Shown here: in pieces, positions 24,832 to 36,359 of the stretch
Numbering within the stretch: the stretch's first letter is position 1
Layout: every line of letters begins with the position of its first letter
NCBI GenBank assembly: GCA_001643675.2
Contig: LSRY02000008.1
Coordinates: 498,501 to 562,500, forward strand
Source: Monocercomonoides exilis
Taxonomy: Eukaryota; Preaxostyla; Oxymonadida; Polymastigidae
Reading direction: 5' to 3'
DNA length: 64,000 nt
Notes under the pieces: model-generated
Told to the model about the DNA's origin: nothing
Databases searched by the model: none
Seen by the model: only the letters and a program-made list of their open reading frames with translations
Position numbers and translations under genes: made by a program

Positions 24832-25116
24832 TTTGTTTGTTTGTTTTTTCACATTGAAAGGTTTGCATCTGCTGAAAGTGATTATTGATAAAGAAGAACG
24901 AGTGAGTACCCCATTTGGTTATTTTTGTTTTTTGTATTACCGCAAACTGATTAAGTTGAAGAATTTTTAAAAAAAACTTCGAAACCTTTTTATCTCAAAC
25001 ACCAAACAATGAAGCTTTTCAATAATGTGATGTACTTGTCCTATTTTTTTCAAAGCTCAACGATTGAAAATGAATAGTGTTCATATGACAAAATGTGAAC
25101 TTTTAATTCAATTTGT

Positions 25117-25160
25117 GGGTGCGGGTTTAGCACCAGGGGGCAGGTAAAGCACTCATGGTA
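25117..25160 (-). repeat. Right terminal inverted repeat
   Basis: Inverted partner of 22580-22623; starts GGGTGCGGGTTTAG and ends ACTCATGGTA. It shows an A/G, a C/A and two C/T differences from the left end. Confidence 0.92.
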
Positions 25161-25469
25161 TTATGAAGTGGTTTTTTTTAAATCCAAACAAATCAATGTC
25201 GAAGCACAATAGAAGCAAAAAAAGAAAATATAGAAAGAAAAAATAAGAGGAAGACAAAACAAAACAAAAGATAAGATAAGAGAAGTTAAGAAAGGAAAAG
25301 AGTACGTAAATGTTTTTCATATATCCCAATTGTTTCGATTTCCTTATTCTTTTTCTTTCACTTCTGCTTCTTCTCCAACTTTTGATGAATTTGTTTTTTC
25401 AAAATGATGTTTTTAAAATGACAATATTTTGTATTACTGTTTTATTTTCATATTTTTCATGAAATGGAG
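25161..25469. other. AT-rich spacer between transposon and B-type flank
   Basis: About 310 bases, A-rich on the plus strand, with no gene or clear repeat. Confidence 0.6.
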
Positions 25470-26006
25470 AAAAAAAAATACAGAATATCAGGTGAATGGA
25501 AATGCTTTTGAAATGAAAAAATGAAGTTGTCAAAATTCTCAAAAACAAAGAGAAATTATTCTCTTTATGAAAATAAAAAAAATTGAAATGGATTGGCAAA
25601 ACTGTTGAACAGGATGAATAAAAAACACATACCATTCAAAACAACAGAGTGAATGGGATTCTCTCAAATGGGAGAAAAAAGTCGGAAAGAATCGTTTTGT
25701 CAAATAATTATTGCTCGATTTCTAAAAGTTATAAAAGTCGACAAAAGTCCTTTCAACAATTCGGGGAGTTATGCAAACAAGTGGGAATAAGAAGAAAATG
25801 GATTGAAATGAATATTCTTTGAAGAACATCAAAAATACAAAAAAGAAAAACAAAAAGGCCAAGCAAAAAGTAAAAAGTGAAGCAAATATCAATAAAATCG
25901 TTGAAATGATGCAAAGATGCTGCTCAGATATTTGTGTGCAGGTTGGCACAAATGAAAACACAATCAATCTTCAGCACCTTAAAATAAACATATGAAATGA
26001 AAACAA
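25470..26006 (-). repeat. Family-wide 3' flank, copy B
   Basis: Lies directly 3' of gene B and is homologous to the 3' flanks of genes A and D, with the same order of landmark blocks. Closer by eye to copy D than to copy A. Confidence 0.75.
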
Positions 26007-28491
26007 TCATTCTTTCATCCAAAGCGGTGGCTCAGTCTCAACGGAATATTTCCAGAGATCTGACATTGTCATTCCACTCTTGTCTTTGAGTGAATTGTAA
26101 TGTCTCATCCACTCCGGAGGCTGTGTATTGATATTTTTTATCCAATGCATTGCCATTGTCCTTCCATCCCTGTCAGAAAGAGCAATTCTATGCCTCATCC
26201 ATACTGGTGGTTCTGTCTTCACATATTTAATCCATCCCATTGCCATCGTTTCCCCGTCTTTATCTTCAAGAGCGTTTCTGTGCCTCATCCATTCTGGCGG
26301 GTCTGTTTTAATCCAGAAAATCCAATTCATTGCCATTGTCCTTCCACTCTTATCAGAAAGTGCTGCATCATGTCTCATCCATTCAGGTGGCTCTTTTCTG
26401 ACATGAACGATCCACTTCATGGCCATTGTCCATCCATCCATGTCTGCAAGCAACTTGTCATGTCTCATCCATTCTGGGGGTTCTGTTTTCACATATACGA
26501 TCCATATCATAGACATTGTCCGTCCGAATTTATCTGCAATCGTATTGTCATGTCTCATCCACTCAGGAGGTTCTGTTTTTTTCTCCATAATCCACTTCAT
26601 CGATAATGTCCTTCCATCATTGCTGCCTTGCGCGTTATCCATTGTCATCCACTTCGGAGGCTCTGTCTTGACTTCCCTTATCCACCACATCGCCATTATC
26701 CTTCCATCCCTGTCAGAAAGCGCAATTCTATGCCTCATCCATTCTGGTGGCTCTGTTTTCACATATTCGATCCACAGCATGGCCATTGTTCGTCCAAACT
26801 TATCGGCAAGTGTGTTGTTGTGTCTCATCCAATGTGGTGGCTCTGTTTTGACACTTTTGATCCACAGGATCGCCACTGTTCGTCCAATCTTATCAGCAAG
26901 CGTGTTGTTGTGTCTCATCCATTCTGGTGGATCTGATTTAGCACATTCAATCCACCACATGGCCATCGTCCTTCCGTTCTTGTCGCAAAGTGCAGCATCG
27001 TGCCTCATCCATTTTGGTGGGTCTGTTTTAACAAACCAAATCCACAGCATGGTCATTGTGCATCCGTTCTTATCAGAAAGTGTAATGTCGTGTCTCATCC
27101 ATTCTGGTGGTTCTGTCTGAACATATTTGATCCACTTCATCGCCATTGTATTTCTCAGGACATCGATTCGTTCTATGTCATGTCTCATCCATTCTGGAGG
27201 TTCTGTTTTGATCTCTTGAATCCAAAGCATGGACATTGTCCATCCGTCTTTATCAGCAAGTGTAATATCGTGTCTCATCCATTCTGGGGGTTCTGTTTGA
27301 ACAAACTGAATCCAGAACATAGCCATTGTCTCTCCACCGCTATCGCGAAGTGTGATGTCGTGCCTCATCCACATTGGTGGCTCTGTCTTCACATTTTTGA
27401 TCCACAACATTGCCATTGTTCGTCCAAACTTATCGGCAAGTGTGTTGTCGTGTCTCATCCAATTTGGTGGTTGTGTCTTTTTCTTAATAATCCATCTCAT
27501 TCCCGCTGTTTGTCCATTTTTGTCTTTCAATGTATCATCACATTTCATCCATTCTGGCAATTTAGGTTTCACATAAAATTTCCAATAATCTGCCATTGCC
27601 CGTCCTTTCTTGTCTTTCAATGAATTGCAATGTCTCATCCATTCTGGTGGCTCCTTTTCAATAGATTCGATCCAGAACATGGCCATTGTCCTTCCTTTCT
27701 TATCGGCAAGTGTAATGTTGTGTCTCATCCAATGTGGTGGTTCCGTCTTCACATGATTAATTCATATCATCGCCATTGTTTCTCTGTTCTTATTAGTAAG
27801 TTTTATATCATGTCTCATCCATTCTGGAGGTTCTGTCTTCACAAACTGAATCCACAGCATGGCCATTGTCCATCCGTTATTATCAACAAGTGTAGCATCA
27901 TGTCTCATCCAGACTGGTGGCTCTGTCTTGATTTCCTTTATCCAATGCATGACCATTGTATTTCCTTCCTTGTCTGCAACTTCGTTGTTATGTCTCATCC
28001 ACTCTGGTGGGTCTGTCTTAGCATTTGCAACCCATATCATGGCCATTGTTACTCCGTTATTGTTGCGAAGTGTGATGTCATGCCTCATCCATTTCGGTGG
28101 ATCTGTCTGAACATATCCAATCCACAGCATGGCCATTGTCCATCCATCTGAATCTTTAAGTGTTGCATCGTGTCTCATCCATTCTGGTGGCTCTGTTCGA
28201 ACAAATTCAATCCACAGCATTGCCATCGTCATTCCATTATCATCATGAAGCGTTGTTTCATGTCTCATTTCCAATGGAGGTTCCATTTTCTTTTCAATAA
28301 TCCATCGCATTGCTTCTGTTCTTCCATCCTTGTCCCTTTTCAATGGATCACTTTTCAATTTTTGCATATCTGTTGTATATCTTATTTTACCGCTCAACGC
28401 TTCGGTTTTGCTGCTCGTCCTGCAATATAAGCAGAAAAAATGTCAATCGTTAAAAAGTATTATTTGAAATAAATATTATATACTTGATCAT
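26007..28491 (-). pseudogene. Repeat protein B: about 26 units, interrupted by a Trp-to-TGA change
   Basis: Same 30-residue repeat family as gene A, transcribed leftward and ending at TGA after PPLWMKE. One frame runs from about 28419 to 26007 with a single TGA at 27762-27764. The matching unit of gene C reads MAMVWINHVK, so TGG has become TGA. The upper fragment has 6 units and the lower about 20. The first unit (DGRTEAMRWI, EPPLEMRH) has the family's first-unit form. There is no ATG at the head of the main frame. A possible first exon is 28491-28484 (ATGATCAA), joined over a 64-nt intron (28483-28420, GTATAT...TTGCAG), which keeps phase and gives 806 codons including the TGA. Whether the gene is dead, makes a truncated protein or is read through cannot be told here. 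Confidence 0.75.
26242..26587 (-). repeat. 346-bp block identical to part of gene C
   Basis: By eye this block inside gene B is identical base for base to 54214-54559 in gene C, in the same orientation about 28 kb away. The flanking repeat units are clearly diverged. It spans almost four 90-bp units. Confidence 0.85.
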
Positions 28492-29449
28492 ATTTTTTTT
28501 TTTAAATACTGTTTGTCATCTTTAAATAAATAAGAAAATGAGCATAAAGTGATTGCACGATTTTTGACAGTGTGGCATTTTGTTATTCAAACATTTTTTC
28601 AAAACAATTTTAACTTTTTAATATTAATTATTCAAATTTTTATTTCTTTTGACGTTCGTTAAACAAGTTGTAAGTGAATGAAAATGAAAAGCCAAGTTGT
28701 GAAAAGTAATAAACCTGTGAATTAATGTTGAGTCTTATTCTTTTTCTGCTCTTTTGCTTTTGCACCAAAACTCTCAGAAACAAAAGTTGAATTTTAACCA
28801 ACTCATTTCTTTTTTCTTTTTTATTTTTAAATTCACATTTCAAATCGCTTCAGGGATGCATTCATTTGGATCAGCCACAGCAACAGTTGAGTGAGTGAGT
28901 GTCTGAGGGTGTGGCAGAAGAGAAGGGAAAGATGAATGCCATTCACTCCGATGGAGAACATGCACATTCTGAAGAGAGGCTGAAATGCTGCCTTTGGAAA
29001 GGAAATGGCTGAATGAAAAGACAAAAACGATAGGGCAAAAAAGAGAAAAGAGAGAAAAGAGAGAAAAGAGAGAAAAGAGAGAAAAGGGAGAAAAAGAAAA
29101 AAATGGATGTTTGAATGGAAAATGGGAATGTTCAGAGCAGATGGACAGGAAAAGAATCTGACACTCAACATCATTCAGAATGAGAAGTGAGAGAAGAAAA
29201 ATTAATTGTGAAAATGAGAAAGGAGAAGGAAAAGGAAAAGGAGAAAAAGGAGGAGGAGGATAAGAAGAAGAAGAAGATGATGATGATGGTGATGATGATG
29301 ATGAATAGAATAATTTTCTTCATCTTCTTCCTTTTCTTCTTCTTCTTCTTTGAATGCATTTTTTTTTAGACCTTTCAATTTTGGCGCCTCAGTTGCTGAT
29401 AATGTATAATGTGACCACAACAAAAAGGAGAAAATGTTTCACAAATTTT
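28492..29449. other. Low-complexity spacer
   Basis: AT-rich sequence with a roughly 10-bp GAGAGAAAA tandem run near 29040-29095 and a (GAT)n/(GAAGAA)n tract near 29230-29345. Overlapping Lys/Glu and His/Phe/Ser ORFs here are by-products of these repeats. No gene supported. Confidence 0.6.
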
Positions 29450-31400
29450 TTATAAACAGGTGAAATAGGAGGTGGAGATAAAAAAGAAAAGAAAAATAAA
29501 ATAAAAAATAGAGAGAAATTGAGAGAAAAAGTTGAGGAGTGCCCAATCAGCGGTTGAGGAGCAACAAGAAGTTTCGACGTCGCACACAATAGCCTCCTCC
29601 TTTGAGCGAGGCAATGCGGAGCACACAGGAATTGGAGCAGATGAAGTTGGTCCAGGAAGAGAAATAGTTATTTTGGATGTTGGGAGTGCTGAAGGAGAAC
29701 AATAAGCAATTGAGGCATCCACGCTCACACTCACTTCCTGCCATTGGTGGAGATTTTATCTAACTGTGCACCAGAGATGCTCGTATCTTTGATATCAGTT
29801 GTTGCGCTCGTATAATGGAACAGAAAAGCATTCCATTTACACACACAGACACACACACACTTTCTCTCTCTTGTGTCTCTAACGCTTTTTGTGAATCTGG
29901 TTCCTCTGGCTCCTCTGGCTCCTCTGATTCTTTTTGCTCCTTTGATGCATCGGCAGCTTCATTCTTGCCAGAGAGGTTTCCCAATGAAGCCTTGTGGTGG
30001 CTGCAAAGTGAACCCAATTGTCAAAGATGCCTCAAGTTCCACTGAAGAGCGATGAAGGAATACGGATGAGCTGGCAAGAGATGAGGAAGACACATTCAGA
30101 TCAATAGAACAGTCTGTAAGATTGACTGCAGTTGTGCAGCTGTTTCGCTCTTATATGTTGTGGCAAAGCTGATTGAACGAGATGGATGTGAAGGAAGAGA
30201 ATGTTGTTCTGAAGCTTTCTGACAGATTTGTTTTAGAAAAATGAAGAAGAACATCGCTTTCGCTAATAATTGCGAGAACTGTTGTAAAAAGATGCCTTGC
30301 ATGGCGCCTGAAGCCATCGTTGAACACGAACGTTGTTGTAGCTGCCTTGAGAGCGAAGAGGTTGATGTGGAAGAGAAAGAGGCAGGAATTGGGGAGAGCT
30401 CAAAGCAGCGTGTAGCTAAGATGGATATGCTTGTCTGATGGAGAAAAGATCCAAGTGGAAGCAATGAGTGATCTATCGAGAAGGCAGAAGAGTGAAGAGT
30501 GGACTGATTCGAAGGAGGAGTGGAAGGAGAAGGGGCAGAAAGTGAGGATGCAGGTGTTGAGAAACACAACAACAGAGAGCTGAAGAAGGAGAAGCGAATA
30601 GAAACAAGACTTTTCGAGACAGACCAGATTCGAGTGTTGGTGAGGCAACTCAAGCGGTTGATGTGAAGGACTGCTGCAGAGAGGGAAGCACAGGAGTCAA
30701 GAGGAGGAACCTGTGAACTGGCTAACTAATATCTGTTGGGCGAGGAAGAAGGTGATGAAGGGAAGAAGATCGACATGAGGTTGGAGCTCAGCAGGGACGG
30801 TAGATGCCGGAGCAGTAAATAGTGGCTTTTGTGGTTAGAGAAGGCCTTGTGAAGTTGGGGAAAAGGAGGAATATACTGACTTGATAGAAGATGCAAGAGC
30901 ACCGGAGAAAGACTTCGTTCAAGGCGAAGAAGAGGTTGAGGATGCAGAAACAGATGGAAGAAGCGTTTGCAGGCGGATTGCAGTCGAGGCACGCTATTGC
31001 AGCCCCCCCTCAGACCTGCTCTTCGCTAACACAGCCTGTGAATACAGATGACTCGGCCAAGCAGTTTACTGAGCATCTCCTCTTCACATACACATACAAA
31101 AACAGAGCCATTTTTCTGTGTGTGAAAGATGTTGGTGATGTTTGCGGATTCCAGAATGATGACTGTTTTGGTGTCTGGGGCAGGCAGCCCCGAATCAGCG
31201 GAGTTAACCAGAACAAACGGGCAGATGGCAACACGAGATGCAGGCCCAACAAGCAAAGAGAAAGTGAACGGAGGGATACGAGTTCCACTGAAGGGGATGC
31301 AAAAACGATGTGGAAAAAAGGAAATGATAAGGATACGTGGACGATGGTTCAGCTCTTGAGATACATGCGCCCTTCTGTTTTATTAACCATTGCATGAGCA
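29450..31400 (-). pseudogene. Decayed gene(s) for a Ser/Cys-rich, extracellular-looking protein
   Basis: Several leftward fragments in different frames look protein-like but are broken by stops and frameshifts: about 31256-31026 (contains TKTVIILESANITNIF), 30653-30096 (contains VFLNTCILTF and FHSSFESVHSSLF in the frame of 30648-30400) and 29734-29450. Alternating Ser, Asn and hydrophobic residues fit a beta-helical surface protein better than a globular enzyme. The 30400-30640 segment is recognisably related to the plus-strand segment at 33500-33700, so these are two decayed members of one family. Domain order and true ends cannot be set. I recall large families of such proteins in oxymonads; unverified. 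Confidence 0.4.
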
Positions 31401-33290
31401 ACGAGCATAAACTGAGTATGTGTGGAATACGAACAACAAGACAAAAGCAGCGAAGTCAAAAGGGTAGATGCCTAAATCAATGATAAATGATGAGGAGGAG
31501 AAAAAGAAAACCAGAGGAGAAGCAATGCTTTGAAGATTCGAAAGGAGAATCGTGTTTATTGGTGTGGAGAACGTTATTTTGGAATAAAAGGTGTAACTTC
31601 ATGAAATATTCAGTTTTTTATTTAACATTTTCAATCACATTTTTTTTATTTTGCTTGATCAACAAATCAATTATATCACAAATTTTTTTTATTTTTCTGT
31701 CCGATAATATATAAACAAATAAAATAGTTGTTTGTGCAACAAACAGTTAACAATGATTTCGAATTGTTGTTTCTTTATTTATTTTCTTGTTTTATTTTGA
31801 TATTTTTGTCCAACAGATATTATTATTTTTATTCATCCTTTTTTTCAACAAATGTTGTTTTTGAATAAGAATATTATAAACATAAATATTTAATTATTAT
31901 GTGACAGATACCAATAAATGAACAAAATGAAAAAAACCGGAATCTAAAATGAAAATCATGCAAAAGAATTTTTGTATTATTATTTGCTTTGTATTTTTTT
32001 GCAATAATAATTTTTATTGAATAAAAATAAACAAAAATTCTTTCCCAATCACATGGAATTCTTCAAAAACCGTTTTTCAACAAAAGAATCGGAATTAATG
32101 CTTTGTTGAATGAATTATGCAAAGAATACAGGACAATATCGGTTTCTCAATGACTGCAAAAGGAAAAATTCTGATAATTTTTCTCGAAATAAATATTATC
32201 AATGAAAACTCTTTAAAAATACGAGAGTTTCATTTTCGTGTTGATTGAATGAAACAACAACAAAAAAATAGGAAATATTCGGAGATACAAAATATCATAC
32301 AGTTTGTGCATAAAATACCGGACATCGCTAAAAATACCGGACAAGTCGAGATCTCAATAGCCGCAAGAGGAATAATTCTGACAATTTTCCTCAAAATACA
32401 CCTCATCAATACTAACTCATTTGAAAAACAAGACTTCACTTCAGCTTCATTTGTGCTCAGAAAAAATATATTTCGAAATCTCGGAGAAACTCAAAATCCT
32501 ATTTCTCTGGTTTTTTTTTAAAAATAAATTTCTTCTGTGCATAAATGAAGCTATTTTGAAAGTTTTGTATTTCAAATGAGTTTGTATTGATGAGATGTGT
32601 TTTGAAGAAAATAGTCAGAATTATCCCTCTTGCGGTTATTGTGAAATCGATCTTGTCCGGTATTTTATGCACAAATTGTATTTCTATAATATATTCAAAA
32701 TTGTTATTCATAATATTCAATTGGTTTGAATGGAAAAGTTTTGAATGTTAAATGAGTTAAAAAAGACGAGTTGGGTGATTTTTTTTGATATCATAAAAAA
32801 TTACGAAGTTTGATCATAAATTTTTTTCATAAATGGTGGGGTTGAATCGATAAAATATTTGTAAAATTGAGCGAAAATATAGTTTAATATATTGTTGTTG
32901 TTATTTAAAAGTTGTTTTTTAATCAACACAAGTTGTTTTCATAACAAATATCTAGATATAAAAATAATTTCCGAAAAAAATATCGAAATTTCAATAAACA
33001 TTGCAAAACATAAGTTATCTTGCTTGAAAAGCAAGATAATAATTGTTTCAATGCTCAATAAATCAATTTTTTAAATGAAGAATGTCAAATAATGTTATAG
33101 AAAAGAAATTTCAAAATTGACGTTGAAGATCCAAAAAAATATGTTGAAAAAAAACAATTATCGAAAACACAAAAACAAAAATATGAAAGTTATGCAAGAT
33201 ATTTCACAGGTGACCAACAGTTTGCAGTATCCTTCGATTTAATAACAAATAATTCAAAAAAGAACTTTAAAAGATTTATTCGTTAAAAGA
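31401..33290. other. AT-rich region with dispersed inverted repeats, no gene
   Basis: Very AT-rich throughout. It holds the inverted repeat pair listed separately and a third degenerate copy near 32110-32215. ORFs here are short and repeat-derived. Confidence 0.6.
32297..32681. repeat. Diverged inverted repeat pair (arms about 32297-32474 and 32521-32681)
   Basis: Both arms contain TTTGTGCATAAAATACCGG, CGCAAGAGG and CTCATCAATAC in opposite orientation. Identity is roughly 80% by eye, and the left arm carries a small internal duplication of the ACCGGAC segment. A weaker third copy lies just upstream (about 32110-32215) in the left-arm orientation. Likely an old fold-back or dispersed element. 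Confidence 0.7.
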
Positions 33291-33399
33291 AGTGACAGAT
33301 GAAAATAAAAAAAACATTGTTTTAAAAAATAAAACAATCCAATTTGTGAATTTTCATTGTTCGCACAAAAAATGCTTCCATCAAACAAAATTCTTCACA

Positions 33400-34350
33400 T
33401 GCTTTTTTTCATCTCTCTCTCTCTCTCTCTGTCTTTCATCCTCTTCCAAGTCTTTTTTATTCTTCTGGATGTCTTCCTCAGATGCTCTGCTGTTGTCACC
33501 TTTCTCAACTCCTGCATCCTCATCAGCTTCCACTTCTCCTTCCACTCCTCCTTCGCATCTGCTCACTTTTCCTTCTTCTCCTTCCTCGACGGATCCCTCG
33601 CTGTGAACTCCTCCCTCTTTTCCGAAGCCGACAAGCCTGTTAACCTCAACTCCACACTCCTTTGTGCTTCCCGAGGAACCCTTCGCCTCTCCAACAAATC
33701 TGTCCATTCCCTCCACCTCACCTGCTTTGATCTTCGCGCACTTCCCGCTAACTCCCTTTCTTTCTCCCAAGCATCAACACATCTGCTATCCGTTTTTCCA
33801 GCCTGTGTTCCTGTTTGACGATGGCTCCAGCTGCTCCCTCGAGCATCTCATTGCAACAGATCTTGCCGTTGTTGCGGGCAGCGTTGTTCTTCTCAATCCT
33901 CTGGCTAATCCCCCTTCTTCTTCTCCTTGAAAATCAAATCAGCCAAAAAGCTTCTTCAGTATGATGACTCCGTCTTCACCTCTGCCTTGTTAGGCAAGAT
34001 TTAATGTTGTGTTCACGTCTTCATCATTCAACTCACCAACAATAGCAGCGCTATGCAGAATAACCACTCCATGCTCAGCAACCTCATCTGCTCAGATGCA
34101 GCCGTACTCAACATTTCATTGCTTTGGAAAGTAAAATGAACGTTCCCTGGTTTCAATAAGTGGATTTTCAACAACGAAGGAGTTCTCCTGAGCACCAACT
34201 CTCAGTGCCCTTCCTCGCTCTTCGTATCTGTGCTTTAGGGCTGTCATGAATGAGTGGTTACATATAGGATGATTCAGATATTCAACGAACTGCTTCAAAC
34301 TTTGTTGTCACTTTCTGTTTTGGTTCATCATCGTTATCTCTTCAAACTTT
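33400..34350 (+). pseudogene. Decayed member of the same Ser-rich surface-like family
   Basis: A plus-strand frame reads VVTFLNSCILIS, FHSSFASAHFSFFSFLDGS and then NSTLLCASRGTLRLSNKS; its first part aligns with the minus-strand fragment at 30400-30640. After 33820 stops and frame changes appear, but short pieces such as NNSSAMQNNHSMLSNLIC near 34040 continue the same style. I take it as a broken paralogue. Nothing enzymatic is visible. Confidence 0.4.
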
Positions 34351-35316
34351 TCATCTTTTCCATATTTTCTTTTTTTCTTTAAAAATCTCTTCAATTTATT
34401 TTCCATCCAATTTCCATTCATCGTATTCTGTCTGAAAATGTTCTTATTTCTCTAAATATTCACTCTCTTCGTCATCTTATCAATCTTCTTCTCATTTTCA
34501 ACGTGTTTCTTTTTTTGGATAATGCCCTTTTATATTCTCAAAAAATATCTTATTCTGATGCCAAAAATGAAGAAATCCAATCAAATGAAGTGAGCGATGA
34601 TGGTTAAAGAGTGTGAAATGATGTTTTTGGTTATTATGAAGAAGTTTGAAATGAACAGGAAGAAGAAGCCCAAAAATCAGAAAAAGTCGGTGGAGAAGAA
34701 AAATAATAAAAAATGTCGAAGAAGAAGAGGAAGAAGAGGAAGAAGAGGAAGAAGAGGAAGAAGAGGAAGAAGAGGAAGAAGAGGAAGAGAACGAAGAAGA
34801 AAAAGAAGGATTATGAGATATCGCAGAAGGCAGAAGCGGAGAAGACGAATTAATAAGTATTGAGTTCATCGTATTTCTCACGGATTCGGAGAATTTCATG
34901 TCTTTGTTTAAGAGTTTTTGGGATTGGATGAGAGGAATATAGGAAAGGTGAGAAGTGAAACAGAAAGAAAAGAGGAAGAGGAAGAGGAAGAAGAAGATTG
35001 CCGCATTGACATAAGCAGAGCAGGGACGAAAGTTGCAGGTAAAGATGAAAGAGCATCCTTTTTTAAATGAGGAAGTCTACAAAGAAAAAAGACTCCGCAT
35101 CGCAGAATTCTTAGGAATTTCTTCAGATGGCTGGTAGAAAAAAAGAAGAAAAAGATCAAATTGAGAAGAAAATGAAGGAAATGTTTGTTGACGATGCTGA
35201 AGTGGAAGAGAATGAGTCGAAGGAAAAGGAATATTAATTGAAGATGGAGAATAATTTGATGTGAATGACGGAGAAGAGGGAGAAGGAAAAGGAGATTGCG
35301 AAAGTTAAAAGAGATG
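34351..35316. other. Low-complexity spacer with a GAAGAG tract
   Basis: Contains a (GAAGAG/GAAGAA)n run at about 34715-34800, giving Arg-Gly or poly-Ser ORFs depending on strand. The rest is AT- and purine-rich with no supported gene. Confidence 0.55.
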
Positions 35317-36330
35317 TTACTGAGAGGATGTGATGCTTGTCTGCAGCTTATGTGGAAGCGTAGTTGAGAATTGGTCTATCTTTATCTGACAGGGATGTTC
35401 TACTCCTCCTCCTCTTCCTGTTCCTGATGCATTTATCGCATTGCCAACTGAAGTTGTATTAGCTCCATCAGCAGCAGCGTTTGAAGATCCATTCATATCC
35501 TGTGCGTTTGTTGCAACATTCGATACCAATGAAGTAGACTGAGGCTCAGATGTTTGCTGAACGGAAGCAAAAGCGGAGGGTGTGGATTGTTGTGTGAATG
35601 AAGCACCAACAGCCTTCAACAGCTGAATGAGAGAGGCAGAAATGGACATCGAAGGAGAAGAAGAAGGTTTCTGGTTATGGTGTGTCTCGAGAATGGCTGA
35701 TATTTCGTGGAACAAGGTCTTCTTCACCATCAACTTGCGAAGAGCGGTTGCAACAGCGTTGAGTGCAGTGGTCGTGGCCAGTGTACGAAGCAGCAGGTGA
35801 TTGGACTAAGCGGCAGAAGGGCCGAGGTGTTGCATGGAGAACGAGATGATGGAAGGTGTTGTGCTGGAGGATGACATGGACTGAGAATCAGAAAAAGAAG
35901 TGACGCATGAGGTGAATAGAGAAGGGATGGAGAACACGAAGATGAAGTGAAAGATACTGAAAGCATTTTTGAAAGAAGAGTGTGGACGATGGAAGTGAGC
36001 GGGTGCGAAAAAGGGAGAGGGGGACACGTAGACAAGAGGCACCCATGAAAACTTTAGAGAAGAAGGCAAAATCGAATGCTGCTCTTCTTCATGTTACTGT
36101 TCAACGCGCAGCGGAGAAACCTTGTGTGTGTTGAATCTGTCAGTTCGAACAGAGTTTCTCCGATGAATGAGACGCATGCTGTTCTTTGAGGAGGAACAAA
36201 AATTGCATTTTCTGAGGCAGACAGCAGAAGTTGTTGGTCTTCGAAAAAGACATACGAAGCAAACAAAAGCAGGTCTCATTATATTCGTATTGACTGCAAA
36301 TGTTTCATTGTCAATTATGTTCAAAGAGAA
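35317..36330 (-). pseudogene. Broken gene for an unidentified helical protein
   Basis: A leftward frame from 36069 to 35317 is interrupted by one TAG (35806-35808). Reading across it gives a continuous, plausible protein: a hydrophobic first part, LLLRTLATTTALNAVATALR, VKKTLFHEISAILETHH, SASLIQLLKAVG, then a Ser/Asn/Thr-rich tail. A further fragment in another frame, 36266-36054 (contains SFIGETLFELTDSTHTRFL), precedes it, so a frameshift or intron separates them. The helical core resembles HEAT/armadillo-type scaffolds only in a general way. Not identified. Confidence 0.4.
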
Positions 36331-36359
36331 TCTATTATCATTCTTTCTATTGATCTAAT

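Larger units (their letters stand above)
22580..25160 (+). mobile_element. Complete pogo-like DNA transposon with inverted ends and TA flanks
   Basis: The element is about 2.58 kb and bounded by terminal inverted repeats of 44 bp including the TA, with four mismatches between ends. TA dinucleotides at both tips fit the TA target-site duplication of the Tc1/mariner-pogo superfamily. It encodes one transposase in the plus direction with all three catalytic aspartates, so it may be autonomous or only recently inactive. It lies just upstream of the divergently oriented dynein gene. Confidence 0.9.

Noticed and set aside
34597-34863. Arg-Gly-rich ORF as a possible RGG RNA-binding protein
   Set aside because: The RG run comes only from a GAAGAG tract; no flanking domain.
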